DNA of 64,000 nucleotides. It comes from Marinobacter sp. SS5-14b. Lineage in GTDB: Bacteria; Pseudomonadota; Gammaproteobacteria; Pseudomonadales; Oleiphilaceae. The notes beneath the pieces were generated by a model. That model searched no databases and was not told the origin of the DNA. It worked only from the letters and a program-made list of their open reading frames with translations. The position numbers and the translations under genes are program-made. Positions 50,755 through 59,700 of this stretch are shown piece by piece; position 1 is the first letter of the stretch, and the number at the start of each line of letters is the position of its first letter. The stretch is taken from positions 558,001-622,000 of the forward strand of contig NZ_JASSVM010000001.1 in NCBI RefSeq assembly GCF_030541005.1, read 5' to 3'.

Positions 50755-51241
50755 TTCCATACGCCAGTACGGTCGCTGCTTGATACTGATTGCCGCTGCC
50801 GGCCTCAGCGCCTGTGCCAGTACGGGGATAGCCCCAGGTTCAGAGGTTGAGGAAACACCTCGCGTGTACTCACCGGAACAGGCAGCGCAGTGGTCCAGCA
50901 AGGGCAAACTGGCTCATGAGCAGGGGGATATTGCCGGCGCCGTTGACGCCTGGCAGCAAGCCGTGAAGTTCAACCCGGCGGATGCCGTAACCGTGAATAA
51001 CCTTGCCCTGGTACTGCAGCAGCAGCATCGCTTTAGCGAAGCCGCAAGGGTACTGAAGCAAGGCGTAGAAGCCTCCCCGGGGACCGCCGAATTGCATTAC
51101 AACCTGGCGGTGATTTCCGAGCTCTATCTGCTTGATCTTGAGAGTGCCCTGGTCCATTACCAGCGTTATCAGGCACTCGCACCCGAAGAAGACACGATGG
51201 TTGCCGGCTGGATCGCCGATCTCGAACGGAGGCTGCAATGA
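50747..51241 (+). CDS. TPR lipoprotein
   Basis: 164 residues. Signal peptide with lipobox GLSAC, lipid on Cys near residue 23, followed by Ala-Ser so outer-membrane sorting is likely. Three TPR units: AAQWSSKGKLAHEQGDIAGAVDAW, ADAVTVNNLALVLQ and AELHYNLAVISELYL starts are seen about 45, 79 and 113. It could anchor the periplasmic TPR proteins of the cluster to the outer membrane. GTG start inside the end of the previous gene; the end overlaps the next ATG. Confidence 0.82.
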   Translation: MPDSIRQYGRCLILIAAAGLSACASTGIAPGSEVEETPRVYSPEQAAQWSSKGKLAHEQGDIAGAVDAWQQAVKFNPADAVTVNNLALVLQQQHRFSEAARVLKQGVEASPGTAELHYNLAVISELYLLDLESALVHYQRYQALAPEEDTMVAGWIADLERRLQ

Positions 51242-51594
51242 TGCGGATACCGGTAAGAGCTTTTCGGACCCTGCTGCTGGCTTTCACGGTCGTAATGCCT
51301 GCACTGGCCAGTGTTGACGAATCGGGCGCGCAAACACAGCGAACGCAACGCGCTCTGGAGGTTGCCGGCCTCTCCGCCAGTGTCGGAGAAGACGACCCAC
51401 GGATTCTCTATATCTTGCCCTGGCAGACACCCAGTTTGCCCCGCAGGCCCCGGACCGAACTGAACCAGGCCGCACCGGAGCTCCTGCAACCCGTTTCAAC
51501 CACCGCACTGGAGAATCACCGCCAGTTTCGGGAAACCCTGAACCCGCTGGTGCTGGAGCCAACCCTGGTTGTTCCGGCCCTCGATAAACCGTGA
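51238..51594 (+). CDS. Small exported protein of unknown function
   Basis: 118 residues. Signal peptide about 1-24 (LLLAFTVVMPALA-SV). The mature part, about 94 residues, is Pro-rich in its second half and contains ILYILPWQTPSLPRRPRTEL. No known motif. The ATG overlaps the stop of the TPR lipoprotein gene, and the ExbB/TolQ gene follows, so it is a fixed part of the cluster and probably a periplasmic partner of it. Not recognised from any named family. Confidence 0.65.
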   Translation: MMRIPVRAFRTLLLAFTVVMPALASVDESGAQTQRTQRALEVAGLSASVGEDDPRILYILPWQTPSLPRRPRTELNQAAPELLQPVSTTALENHRQFRETLNPLVLEPTLVVPALDKP

Positions 51595-51622
51595 CTCAGC
51601 AGTAACAACGGAGACTGACATC

Positions 51623-52270
51623 ATGCTCGACACCATCATCCGATTCTTCCAGGAAGGCGGCCCTTTCATGTACCCCATCGCCATTGTGTTGGCGGTCGGC
51701 CTTGCGATCACGCTGGAGCGTTTTCTCTACCTGGGCTCGGTTCGACGCAGAAACCGGCTGGCCTTTGAGCGGGGTATTTTACCGGCACTGCAGAAGCGGG
51801 ATTATCAGCGCGCCATGAAAGCTGCGACCAGTTCGGACAGTGCCATTGCCTCGGTTTTGGGTGCCGGTATTGCCCGCCTGCTGAACAACAGCCGTCGGGA
51901 GGATATCGAGTACGCCATGGAGGAAGGGTTGATGGAAGTGCTGCCGCGCCTGGAAAAGCGTACTCAGTATCTTGCCACTCTGGCCAATGTCGCGACGCTA
52001 CTTGGGCTGCTGGGCACCATCATTGGTTTGATCGCGGCGTTTACCGCCGTCGCGGCCGCAGACCCGGCCCAGAAGGCGAGCCTGTTATCGGAAAGTATTT
52101 CGGTAGCGATGAACACCACGGCCTTCGGCCTGATTTCGGCGATTCCACTGCTGTTGTTCCATGCCTTGCTGCAAACCCGCACCAACGAGATCGTCGACAG
52201 TTTCGAGATGGCCGGTGTGAAACTGCTGAATATTGTTTCCGATCCGGAAGCCCGGAGTGTAACGGCCTGA
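51623..52270 (+). CDS. MotA/TolQ/ExbB-family proton channel protein
   Basis: 215 residues with three membrane helices (about 12-32, 115-140 and 158-180). The core motif ANVATLLGLLGTIIGLIAAF and the later AMNTTAFGLISAIPLLLF carry the two conserved Thr positions lining the channel. It should form a pentamer that uses proton flow together with the two ExbD-like proteins encoded next. The frame extends upstream to 51569, but the ATG at 51623 with GGAG before it matches the family N-terminus. Confidence 0.93.
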   Translation: MLDTIIRFFQEGGPFMYPIAIVLAVGLAITLERFLYLGSVRRRNRLAFERGILPALQKRDYQRAMKAATSSDSAIASVLGAGIARLLNNSRREDIEYAMEEGLMEVLPRLEKRTQYLATLANVATLLGLLGTIIGLIAAFTAVAAADPAQKASLLSESISVAMNTTAFGLISAIPLLLFHALLQTRTNEIVDSFEMAGVKLLNIVSDPEARSVTA

Positions 52271-52312
52271 TGCCGTCAGTCTTTAAGCCAGTTTAAACAG
52301 GAGTATGGCGAT

Positions 52313-52843
52313 ATGAGACGCCGACACCGCAGGCTCACCACCTCGGCAGATCTGGATATCACGGCCTTTCTCAATCTGATGATTGTACTGGTACCGGTGC
52401 TGCTGCTTGGTATGGTGTTCAGCCAGATTCGAATGATCGAACTGAACTTTCCCGGTATGGAAGCCGGGCAGGCCCCCTCAGCACAAGACTTTCGACTGGT
52501 GGTTACCGTCATCCCGGCCGGGCTGGAAGTGGCCGACAGCGAGCGAGGGCTGATTGAAGTGCTGCCGGTGAATAACAACGCTCAGGACTTCGAGGGCCTG
52601 CGCACGGTTCTGCAACAGATCAAAAGCCAGGTGCCCGACAAAACCGACGTTATTCTCGAAGTCGGGCCGGATGTCGATTACCAGACACTGGTTTCCGTCA
52701 TGGACGCGGTGCGTTCCTATCCCGCCGTTGTGGCCGCCAGTGTGGTCGAGGCGGAGCTGTTTCCCGACGTATCCCTGATGGATGCCGATGAAGGCCGGGC
52801 GCTGGCATCCCGACCGGCAAGTGACACGGGGGAGGGCGCATGA
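52313..52843 (+). CDS. ExbD/TolR-like protein with Asn at the proton-carrying position
   Basis: 176 residues. One N-terminal membrane helix (about 15-37) and a periplasmic domain. ExbD/TolR helices normally have an essential Asp in a motif like PFIDVMLVL; here the aligned sequence is ITAFLNLMIVL with Asn21. The periplasmic part has VILEVGPDVDYQTLVSVMDAVR, typical for TolR/ExbD. The second ExbD-like protein, encoded directly after with an ATGA overlap, keeps the Asp. So this one may be a structural partner in a mixed ExbD pair. Confidence 0.88.
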   Translation: MRRRHRRLTTSADLDITAFLNLMIVLVPVLLLGMVFSQIRMIELNFPGMEAGQAPSAQDFRLVVTVIPAGLEVADSERGLIEVLPVNNNAQDFEGLRTVLQQIKSQVPDKTDVILEVGPDVDYQTLVSVMDAVRSYPAVVAASVVEAELFPDVSLMDADEGRALASRPASDTGEGA

Positions 52844-53328
52844 AAACATCCCGCAGATCCCGGTTGCGACAGCGACACTATGGCCGGATGCACAAGGCGG
52901 GAGGCCTGAACCTGGTTTCCCTGATGGACATCTTTACCATTCTGGTGTTCTTCCTGATGGTGAATTCATCCGATGTCAAAGTGATGCAGAACAACGCCGA
53001 TGTGCCGCTGCCGACCTCCAGCGCGGAACAGGAAGCGGTTGAGAACTTGACGGTTCAGGTCAGCGGTCAGTCCATTCTGGTTCAAGGCAGAGAGGTTGCC
53101 AGGCTTGACGGAATAGAAGATGCGGACACCCGTATTGCCGGCCTCTCAGAGGAGCTGGCCTACCGCCGAAGCCGCTGGAGCGACGTGCCGGAGCAGGGTC
53201 TGGAAGTTACCATCATGGCGGCCAAAGACACCGATTACCGGTTGCTTCGGAAAATCATGCAAACCTGCGTAGACGAACAGTTCCGTCAGGTCCGGTTGGC
53301 GGTTGAGGCGGAGGTGCGCAATGGCTGA
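52840..53328 (+). CDS. ExbD/TolR-like protein
   Basis: 162 residues. The membrane helix (about 24-43) has LVSLMDIFTILVFFLMV with the conserved Asp30. The periplasmic domain includes VTIMAAKDTDYRLLRKIMQTC, usual for the family. With the ExbB/TolQ protein it should build the proton-driven stator. Start ATG overlaps the end of the first exbD gene, and its end overlaps the AgmX-like gene by 8 bases. Basic N-terminus (RRSRLRQRHYGR) stays in the cytoplasm. Confidence 0.9.
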   Translation: MKTSRRSRLRQRHYGRMHKAGGLNLVSLMDIFTILVFFLMVNSSDVKVMQNNADVPLPTSSAEQEAVENLTVQVSGQSILVQGREVARLDGIEDADTRIAGLSEELAYRRSRWSDVPEQGLEVTIMAAKDTDYRLLRKIMQTCVDEQFRQVRLAVEAEVRNG

Positions 53329-54286
53329 GCGTCATCCGTCGAATTTCAGCTCCCGATTACCGTGGAGTCGTGACCGGGCGGAGAGTGTCCGTTTTGGTTT
53401 AATAGTCTCGTTGGTACTGGCTGTTTTTCTGGTTCCGGCAGTACTGATCCCCTGGCTGGAGGTGCCCGAAATAGACCGGGCGGAAGCGGAAAAAGTGCCG
53501 CCCCGGCTGGCGAAGCTGGTTGAGCCGCCAAAGCCGGTCAAGCTTCCGGAGCCGGAACCTGTCAAAGAGCCCGAACCCGAACCTGAACCAGAAGTGGTCA
53601 AACAGGAGCCCAAGCCAGAACCCGAGCCGCCCTTGAGCAAGCCTGAGCCTGCCCCGGAGGTTGCAGAGCCGCCGGCGCAGACGACGGAACAGGCGCGGGA
53701 AACGGCTTCCCGCTCAGGCTTGTTTGCAATGAAAGACCGGCTGGCCGCATTGACCACCCCCGAGCCTGCAAAAGCGGATCGAACGCTCAAAGCCAATGTC
53801 AGTGGTGCAGAGGTCGACGGGTTGTCTGCACGGTCGCCCAACGACACAGTGCTTGCAGGCAGTGGTGGCGTTGCCAGTCGCGAAGGTCCGGCCGGAGAGG
53901 TGGATGTGGCAGGCCATAACGTCAGTGAGGTTCAGGCACCGAAAGAAGCAGCGCCTCAGGTTGCCAAAGTGCAGAAACCGGCACGTTCAACGGTCGGTGA
54001 ACGTGCCATGAGTAACATTCGCCAGGTGTTCGACACCCAGAAGAGCGTGCTTTATTCACTGTATCAGCGTGAACTGCGCAAAGATCCGACCCTGGAGGGG
54101 AAGGTGACACTGGAACTGGTGATCGAACCCGATGGTTCGGTCTCTGTCTGCAACGTGGTGGGCTCGGAGCTGAGCAACCCGGCGCTGGAGCAGCGCATTG
54201 CGATGAGAGTACAGATGTTCAACTTTGGTGCGGCCAATGTGGAAGCCCGGAAGGTTCGATTCCCGATCGATTTCCTGCCGGGCTAA
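53321..54286 (+). CDS. TonB-like protein with AgmX/PglI-type C-terminal domain
   Basis: 321 residues. One N-terminal membrane helix (about 25-45), then a Pro/Glu/Lys-rich span (about 60-125, KPVKLPEPEPVKEPEPEPE-like) that could cross the periplasm as in TonB. The C-terminal domain (about 225-318) has SLYQRELRKDPTLEGKVTL, then ELVIEPDGSVSVCNVVGSEL and NPALEQRI, which fit the AgmX/PglI C-terminal domain of Myxococcus gliding proteins better than the TonB domain. It should transmit motor energy to the outer membrane. The ATG at 53321 has GGCGGAGG before it. It ends 4 bases before a convergent gene. Confidence 0.85.
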   Translation: MAERHPSNFSSRLPWSRDRAESVRFGLIVSLVLAVFLVPAVLIPWLEVPEIDRAEAEKVPPRLAKLVEPPKPVKLPEPEPVKEPEPEPEPEVVKQEPKPEPEPPLSKPEPAPEVAEPPAQTTEQARETASRSGLFAMKDRLAALTTPEPAKADRTLKANVSGAEVDGLSARSPNDTVLAGSGGVASREGPAGEVDVAGHNVSEVQAPKEAAPQVAKVQKPARSTVGERAMSNIRQVFDTQKSVLYSLYQRELRKDPTLEGKVTLELVIEPDGSVSVCNVVGSELSNPALEQRIAMRVQMFNFGAANVEARKVRFPIDFLPG

Positions 54287-54290
54287 AGCT

Positions 54291-54776
54291 TCAGCTCTCG
54301 ATGGTGATCTTCGGCAGCCGGGGTTTGCGCAGAGAAATTTTCTCGGTAGGCGCAATCACCTTGGCTTCGCCGAACACTACCTGGTCGTCATTCTGGTTTC
54401 GCACGTCGCAGGAAAGCACGACACGGTTTTTTGGCTCTTTGCGAAGGACTGTCAGGGTAACCGTCAGAGTATCCTCAAGCTTCACCGGACGCTTGAACGA
54501 CAGGCTCTGTTCAAGATAGATCGTGCCGGGGCCGGGGATGACGGTGGCCAGAGCCGCGGAGATCAGTGAACCACTCCACATGCCGTGCGCAATGCGCTCC
54601 CTGAACATCGATTCTGCGGCGAATTCCGAATCCAGATGGACAGGGTTTACATCGCCAGACACCGCTGCGAACAGAACCAGTTCATCCTCGGTGAGGGTTC
54701 GGGCAAAGGTGGCGGAGTCGCCTTCATTCAGTTCGTCATAGGTGATGTTTTCAAGGGTATCCAGGGTGTCGCTCAT
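54291..54776 (-). CDS. MaoC-like (R)-specific enoyl-CoA hydratase
   Basis: 161 residues, single hot-dog domain. Active-site motif AAVSGDVNPVHLDSEFA near 37-53 supplies the catalytic Asp and His, and ERIAHGMWSGSLISAAL near 61-77 is also typical. It resembles PhaJ-type hydratases that act on enoyl-CoA to give (R)-3-hydroxyacyl-CoA, for polyester or lipid synthesis. It is divergent from the fadD gene with 166 bases between the starts, which suggests shared control of fatty-acid genes. The 3' end nearly touches the AgmX-like gene. Confidence 0.87.
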   Translation of the reverse strand: MSDTLDTLENITYDELNEGDSATFARTLTEDELVLFAAVSGDVNPVHLDSEFAAESMFRERIAHGMWSGSLISAALATVIPGPGTIYLEQSLSFKRPVKLEDTLTVTLTVLRKEPKNRVVLSCDVRNQNDDQVVFGEAKVIAPTEKISLRKPRLPKITIES

Positions 54777-54942
54777 TACAAACTCCGGCGGCTAACGTGT
54801 CGGGTACAGTTGTACCGATTGATGTTCTGAAAACTACCTCATTGATTACAAAACTGCTATTCTCTCTCCACTTTTTTTGAGGCTGAGACCTTTGTCGGGT
54901 TGATTTTCCTCCAGAATAGCGCCAATCAGACAGGAGATGGTG

Positions 54943-56619
54943 ATGGATTTTGAGCAGTTCTATCAAGACAAATACCCCGCCGGCATTCCCCGTGAGGTGG
55001 ATCTCAAAAAATACAAAAACATGGTGGATGTTTTTGATCAAGCGGTAAAAAAATACGCTGATAAACCAGCTTTTACCGCCGTTGGCGTGACCCTGACTTA
55101 CAGGGATCTTGATACCCAGAGCCGGAACTTTGCGGCCTGGCTGCAAAACAAAACCGATCTGAAGCCCGGCGATCGCATTGCCGTGCAGATGCCCAACGTA
55201 ACCCAATACCCGGTGGTTGTGTTTGGCGCCATGCGTGCGGGCCTGATTGTGGTAAACACCAATCCGCTTTACACCACGCGCGAGATGGAGCATCAGTTCA
55301 ATGACTCCGGCGCCAAAGCGTTGGTGGTTCTTGCCAACATGGCTGATAACGCCGAGAAAGTGTTGCCCCACACCGGTATTGAACACGTTATCGTGACCGA
55401 AGTGGCCGACATGCATTCAACCGTCAAGCGCACCTTGATGAATGCGGTGGTGAAGCACGTCAAAAAGATGGTGCCCGCGTTCAATATTCCCGGTGCCCAC
55501 AAACTGCCGGCGGTACTCAGCGCCGGTGCCCGTGAGAAGTTTACACCGGTCGACATCAAGCTGGATGATCTGGCCGCGCTGCAGTATACCGGTGGTACTA
55601 CCGGTGTGGCGAAAGGTGCCATGCTGACGCACGCCAACCTCGTGGCCAACCTGACTCAGGTTCGCCCGATGCTGGAAGATCAGGTGGCTGAAGGCCAGGA
55701 AGTGGTCATCGCGCCGTTGCCGCTGTACCATATTTACTCCTTTACGCTGAACTGCGGCATCATGCTGGAAGCCGGTGCTCACAACATCCTGATCCCGAAC
55801 CCCCGTGATATTCCGGGCTTTGTGAAAGAGCTTCAGAAGCAGAAATTCTCCGCATTCATCGGCCTGAACACCCTGTTTGTCGCCTTGTGCAACAACGAAG
55901 ACTTCCAGGACCTGGATTTCTCCGGCCTGAAGTTGACGGCGTCTGGCGGCATGGCATTGAACAGCGACACCGCCAAGATGTGGGAGCGAGTAACCGGCTG
56001 TGAAATCAGCGAAGGTTACGGCATGACAGAAACCTCTCCGGTGGTGACCTTCAATCCGCGCAGCGCGATCCAGATTGGCACCATCGGCCTGCCGATTCCC
56101 TCTACCATCGTGACAACCATCGATGATGAAGGAAATGAAACGCCGATCGGCGAGCCCGGTGAGCTGTGTGTGAAGGGTCCTCAGGTTATGCGTGGCTACT
56201 GGCAGCGCCCGGAAGACACCCAGAAGTCGTTCACCGAGAACGGATTCCTGAAGACTGGCGACATCGCCTTGATCCAGGAAGATGGCTACATTCGCATCGT
56301 TGATCGCAAGAAAGACATGATCATCGTGTCGGGCTTCAACGTGTTCCCGAATGAAATCGAAGACGTAGTAACCAGCCACCCGAAGGTGATTGAGTGTGCT
56401 GCCGTGGGTATCGACGACGCCAAGAGTGGCGAGGCGGTCAAGGTTTACGTTGTGCCAACGAAAGAAGGCGTAACCGCAAACGAACTGAAGGAATTCTGCC
56501 GTGAGCGCCTGACGGCTTATAAAGTGCCGAAGCATTTCGAGTTCCGGGACGAACTGCCCAAGAGTAACGTGGGCAAGATTCTTCGCCGCGAACTGCGGGA
56601 CGAGGCAAACGCCAAGTAA
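54943..56619 (+). CDS. fadD: Long-chain fatty acid-CoA ligase
   Basis: 558 residues. AMP-binding P-loop YTGGTTGVAKGAML near 213-226, YGMTETSP near 361-368, TGDIA...GYIRIVDRKKDMIIVSG near 440-465 and the catalytic Lys in SNVGKILRR near 540-548. Activates long-chain fatty acids for beta-oxidation or lipid synthesis, at the membrane. GGAG is 6 bases before the ATG at 54943; an ATG at 54937 is too close to that site. A terminator follows the stop. Confidence 0.93.
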   Translation: MDFEQFYQDKYPAGIPREVDLKKYKNMVDVFDQAVKKYADKPAFTAVGVTLTYRDLDTQSRNFAAWLQNKTDLKPGDRIAVQMPNVTQYPVVVFGAMRAGLIVVNTNPLYTTREMEHQFNDSGAKALVVLANMADNAEKVLPHTGIEHVIVTEVADMHSTVKRTLMNAVVKHVKKMVPAFNIPGAHKLPAVLSAGAREKFTPVDIKLDDLAALQYTGGTTGVAKGAMLTHANLVANLTQVRPMLEDQVAEGQEVVIAPLPLYHIYSFTLNCGIMLEAGAHNILIPNPRDIPGFVKELQKQKFSAFIGLNTLFVALCNNEDFQDLDFSGLKLTASGGMALNSDTAKMWERVTGCEISEGYGMTETSPVVTFNPRSAIQIGTIGLPIPSTIVTTIDDEGNETPIGEPGELCVKGPQVMRGYWQRPEDTQKSFTENGFLKTGDIALIQEDGYIRIVDRKKDMIIVSGFNVFPNEIEDVVTSHPKVIECAAVGIDDAKSGEAVKVYVVPTKEGVTANELKEFCRERLTAYKVPKHFEFRDELPKSNVGKILRRELRDEANAK

Positions 56620-56647
56620 CACTGGCAGGAGGCAACTCCAGGCTTAC

Positions 56648-56676
56648 AAAGACCCTGCTTCGGCAGGGTCTTTGTG
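56648..56676 (+). terminator. Rho-independent terminator after fadD
   Basis: AAAGACCCTGC and GCAGGGTCTTT pair around a TTCG tetraloop (56648-56673), followed by GTGTTT. Strong stem 29 bases after the fadD stop. Since A bases also precede it, it may work weakly in the other direction. Confidence 0.88.
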
Positions 56677-56754
56677 TTTATAAGCCCCGGTTTTCTCGAT
56701 AGACTGTTACGCCTGCAATCCTAACCCATGATCTGAAGAGCCCACAGCCCGTTA

Positions 56755-59700
56755 ATGACCGACACAACCCGGACACACAACCCGGCGCCAGAACCTGCTG
56801 ACCCAAAGGCCGCGGTAAAGGCGTTTATGAGCCAGCTTGACGCCTGCAACCAGACCGAAGCTGCGCGTATTATTCGGCGCGTCAGCCGCCACAAGGGCGT
56901 GCCCGGGCAGAAGGATCTGGAGACCATGGCGCACTGGCTGGAGCAGGGGCTGGAAAAAGTTCGCCGACGCCAGGCATTGCACAAGCCTGCCAGCTTCCCG
57001 GAAGGTTTACCGGTCAGCTCCCGGGTTGATGACATCAGTGACGCCATTCGTCAGCATCAGGTGGTGATTGTCGCGGGTGAAACCGGGTCTGGTAAAACCA
57101 CGCAGATCCCAAAAATCTGCCTGAATCTCGGTCGCGGTATTCGTGGTTTGATTGGTCACACTCAGCCACGGCGAATTGCCGCACGCAGCGTATCCAGTCG
57201 CATTGCAGAGGAGTTAGGTGAACCGGTCGGTCGGCAGATCGGTTATCAGGTGCGATTCACCGACAACACCTCGGAAGATTCCAGGGTCAAAGTGATGACC
57301 GACGGTATTCTGCTGGCAGAAGTGCAGCACGACCGGTTTTTGGATCGTTACGACACCCTGATTATTGATGAAGCCCACGAACGCAGCCTGAACATTGATT
57401 TCCTGCTGGGCTACCTGAAACAACTGTTGCCCAAGCGTCCGGATCTTAAGGTGGTCATCACGTCTGCCACCATTGAAGTAGAGCGCTTCAGCGAATTCTT
57501 CAATCAGGCACCGGTTATAGAAGTCAGCGGCCGTACCTATCCGGTAGACGTTCGTTATCGGCCACTGGCCGGTGATGAAGATGATCGGGATCAGGGCTGG
57601 ACCGATGGCATTCTGTCTGCTTTGGACGAGATCGAACAGCACGAGCGCAGCGAAAAGCAGCCGCCAGGCGATGTTCTGGTTTTCCTGCCCGGCGAGAGGG
57701 AAATACGGGCCCTGAGTAAAGTGCTTCGCCATGCCGAGCTACGCCACACTGATGTGCTGCCCCTGTATTCCCGGTTGAGCAACCAGGAACAGAATCGGGT
57801 GTTCCAGGCCCACAAGGGTCGGCGCATCGTGCTGTCGACCAACGTGGCAGAAACCTCGCTCACGGTGCCGGGTATTCGCTATGTTATCGATACCGGCGTC
57901 GCCCGTATCAGCCGCTACAGTGTTCGCTCCAAGATCCAGCGCCTGCCCATTGAGCCCATTTCTCAGGCCAGTGCCAACCAGCGGGCCGGGCGGTGTGGTC
58001 GGGTGGCACCGGGCATCTGCTTCCGGCTGTATGACGAAACCGATTTTCTGAACCGGCCTGAGTACACCGATCCGGAGATTCTGCGAACCAATCTCGCATC
58101 GGTCATTCTCCAGATGGCGACCTCGGGCCTCGGTGAAATTCGCCAGTTCCCGTTTCTGGAAGCCCCGGACCGCCGCCAGGTCAATGATGGCTACAAGCTT
58201 CTGGAAGAGCTCAGCGCGGTGGATGATAAACGCCGGGTAACCAAGCTCGGCCGCACCATGTCCCGGCTTCCGCTGGACCCGCGCCTGGCCAGAATGCTGG
58301 TTACATCGGCGGACCATGGCAGCCTCGCAGAAGTGCTTATCGTGATCGCCGGCTTGAGTGTTCAGGACCCCCGTGAAAGGCCCCAGGACAAGCAACAGGC
58401 TTCCGATCAGGCCCATGCACCGTTCAACGACAAAGAGTCGGATTTTGCCACGCTCCTGAATATCTGGAACTGGTTTGAAGAGCAACGTCAGGAACTGTCC
58501 CAGAACCAGCTCAAGAAGTTGTGCCAGAAAACCTTCCTGAGCTGGATGCGTATGCGGGAGTGGCGCGATATTCACCGGCAGCTCACACTGATCTGCCGGG
58601 AACAAAAACTCACCATGAATCGTGAGCCGGCCAGTTACGATGCCATTCATCAAGCGATTCTTGCAGGCTTGCTTGGCCAGGTGGCCGTGAAGGTAGAGAA
58701 ACGTGAATATCTGGCCACCCGCAATCGCAAGGTCATGATTTTCCCGGGTTCCAAAGTGGCGAAATCCGGCCCCAAATGGATTGTGGCAGCGGAGATTGTG
58801 GAAACCAGCAAAGTGTTCGCCCGGATGGTGGCAAGCATTCAGCCTGAATGGGTGGAGCCGCTGGCAGGCCATATCGTCAAGCACCACTTTTTTGAGCCCC
58901 ACTGGGAGCAGAAGCGCGCCCAGGTCATGGGCTATGAGAAGGTCACGCTCTACGGCCTGGATGTCGTGGCAAAGCGCCGTATTCCCTATGCCAAGGTGGA
59001 CCCGGTCGAGTGTCGTAATCTGTTTATCCGCCGAGCGCTCGTGGAAGGTGACTACCAGTCGAAAGCGCCGTTCATTGCCCGTAACCGGGACATGCTGGAT
59101 ACCGTCGAAAACCTGGAAAAGAAAACACGCAGGCGGGATCTGCTGGTGGACGACGAAGTGCTGGTGGCTTTTTACGATGCACGCTTGCCGTCCGATATCG
59201 TCAGTGGCCGGCACTTCGAGACCTGGTGGAAAGGCTTGTCGCCAGAGGCCCTGAGCAAACTGGAGCTGACCGAAGCAGACGTTCTTCAGCGTCCTCTGGA
59301 CCAGGCTGCTGCCGAACAGTACCCCGATTACCTGGAGTGGGAAGGGGTGAAGTACCCGCTCAGCTATGAGTTTGAACCGACCAGCGAGCGTGACGGTGTG
59401 ACCCTTAACGTGCCACTGATGGCAGTGCGGCAGATACCGTCCCGGCGTCTTGAGTGGCTGGTGCCGGGGCTGCTTAGAGAAAAATGCATCGCGCTGATCA
59501 AAGGCTTGCCGAAAGCCCTGCGGCGAAATTTTGTGCCTGTTCCCGATTTTGTCGATGCGGCTCTGGCGAACATGCAGCCGGGCAACGAGCCACTGGCGAT
59601 CAAGCTGGCGGATCAGTTGCGGCGCATGACCGGCGTACAGATAGACCCCGAAGCCTGGCCTGAGGCTGACCTGCCGCGGCATCTGCGAATGAATCTCAGG

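Noticed and set aside
53321-54286. Classical TonB for siderophore uptake
   Set aside because: The C-terminal domain pattern fits AgmX/PglI better, two ExbDs and TPR proteins accompany it, and no receptor gene is near.
55417-56622. 401-codon open frame antisense to fadD
   Set aside because: Shadow of the fadD codon pattern; His- and Arg-rich and without motifs, while the sense frame is clearly FadD.
57739-59682. 647-codon open frame antisense to hrpA
   Set aside because: It mirrors the helicase gene in a GC-rich region, is rich in His, Arg and Cys, and shows no domain; the sense frame carries all helicase motifs.
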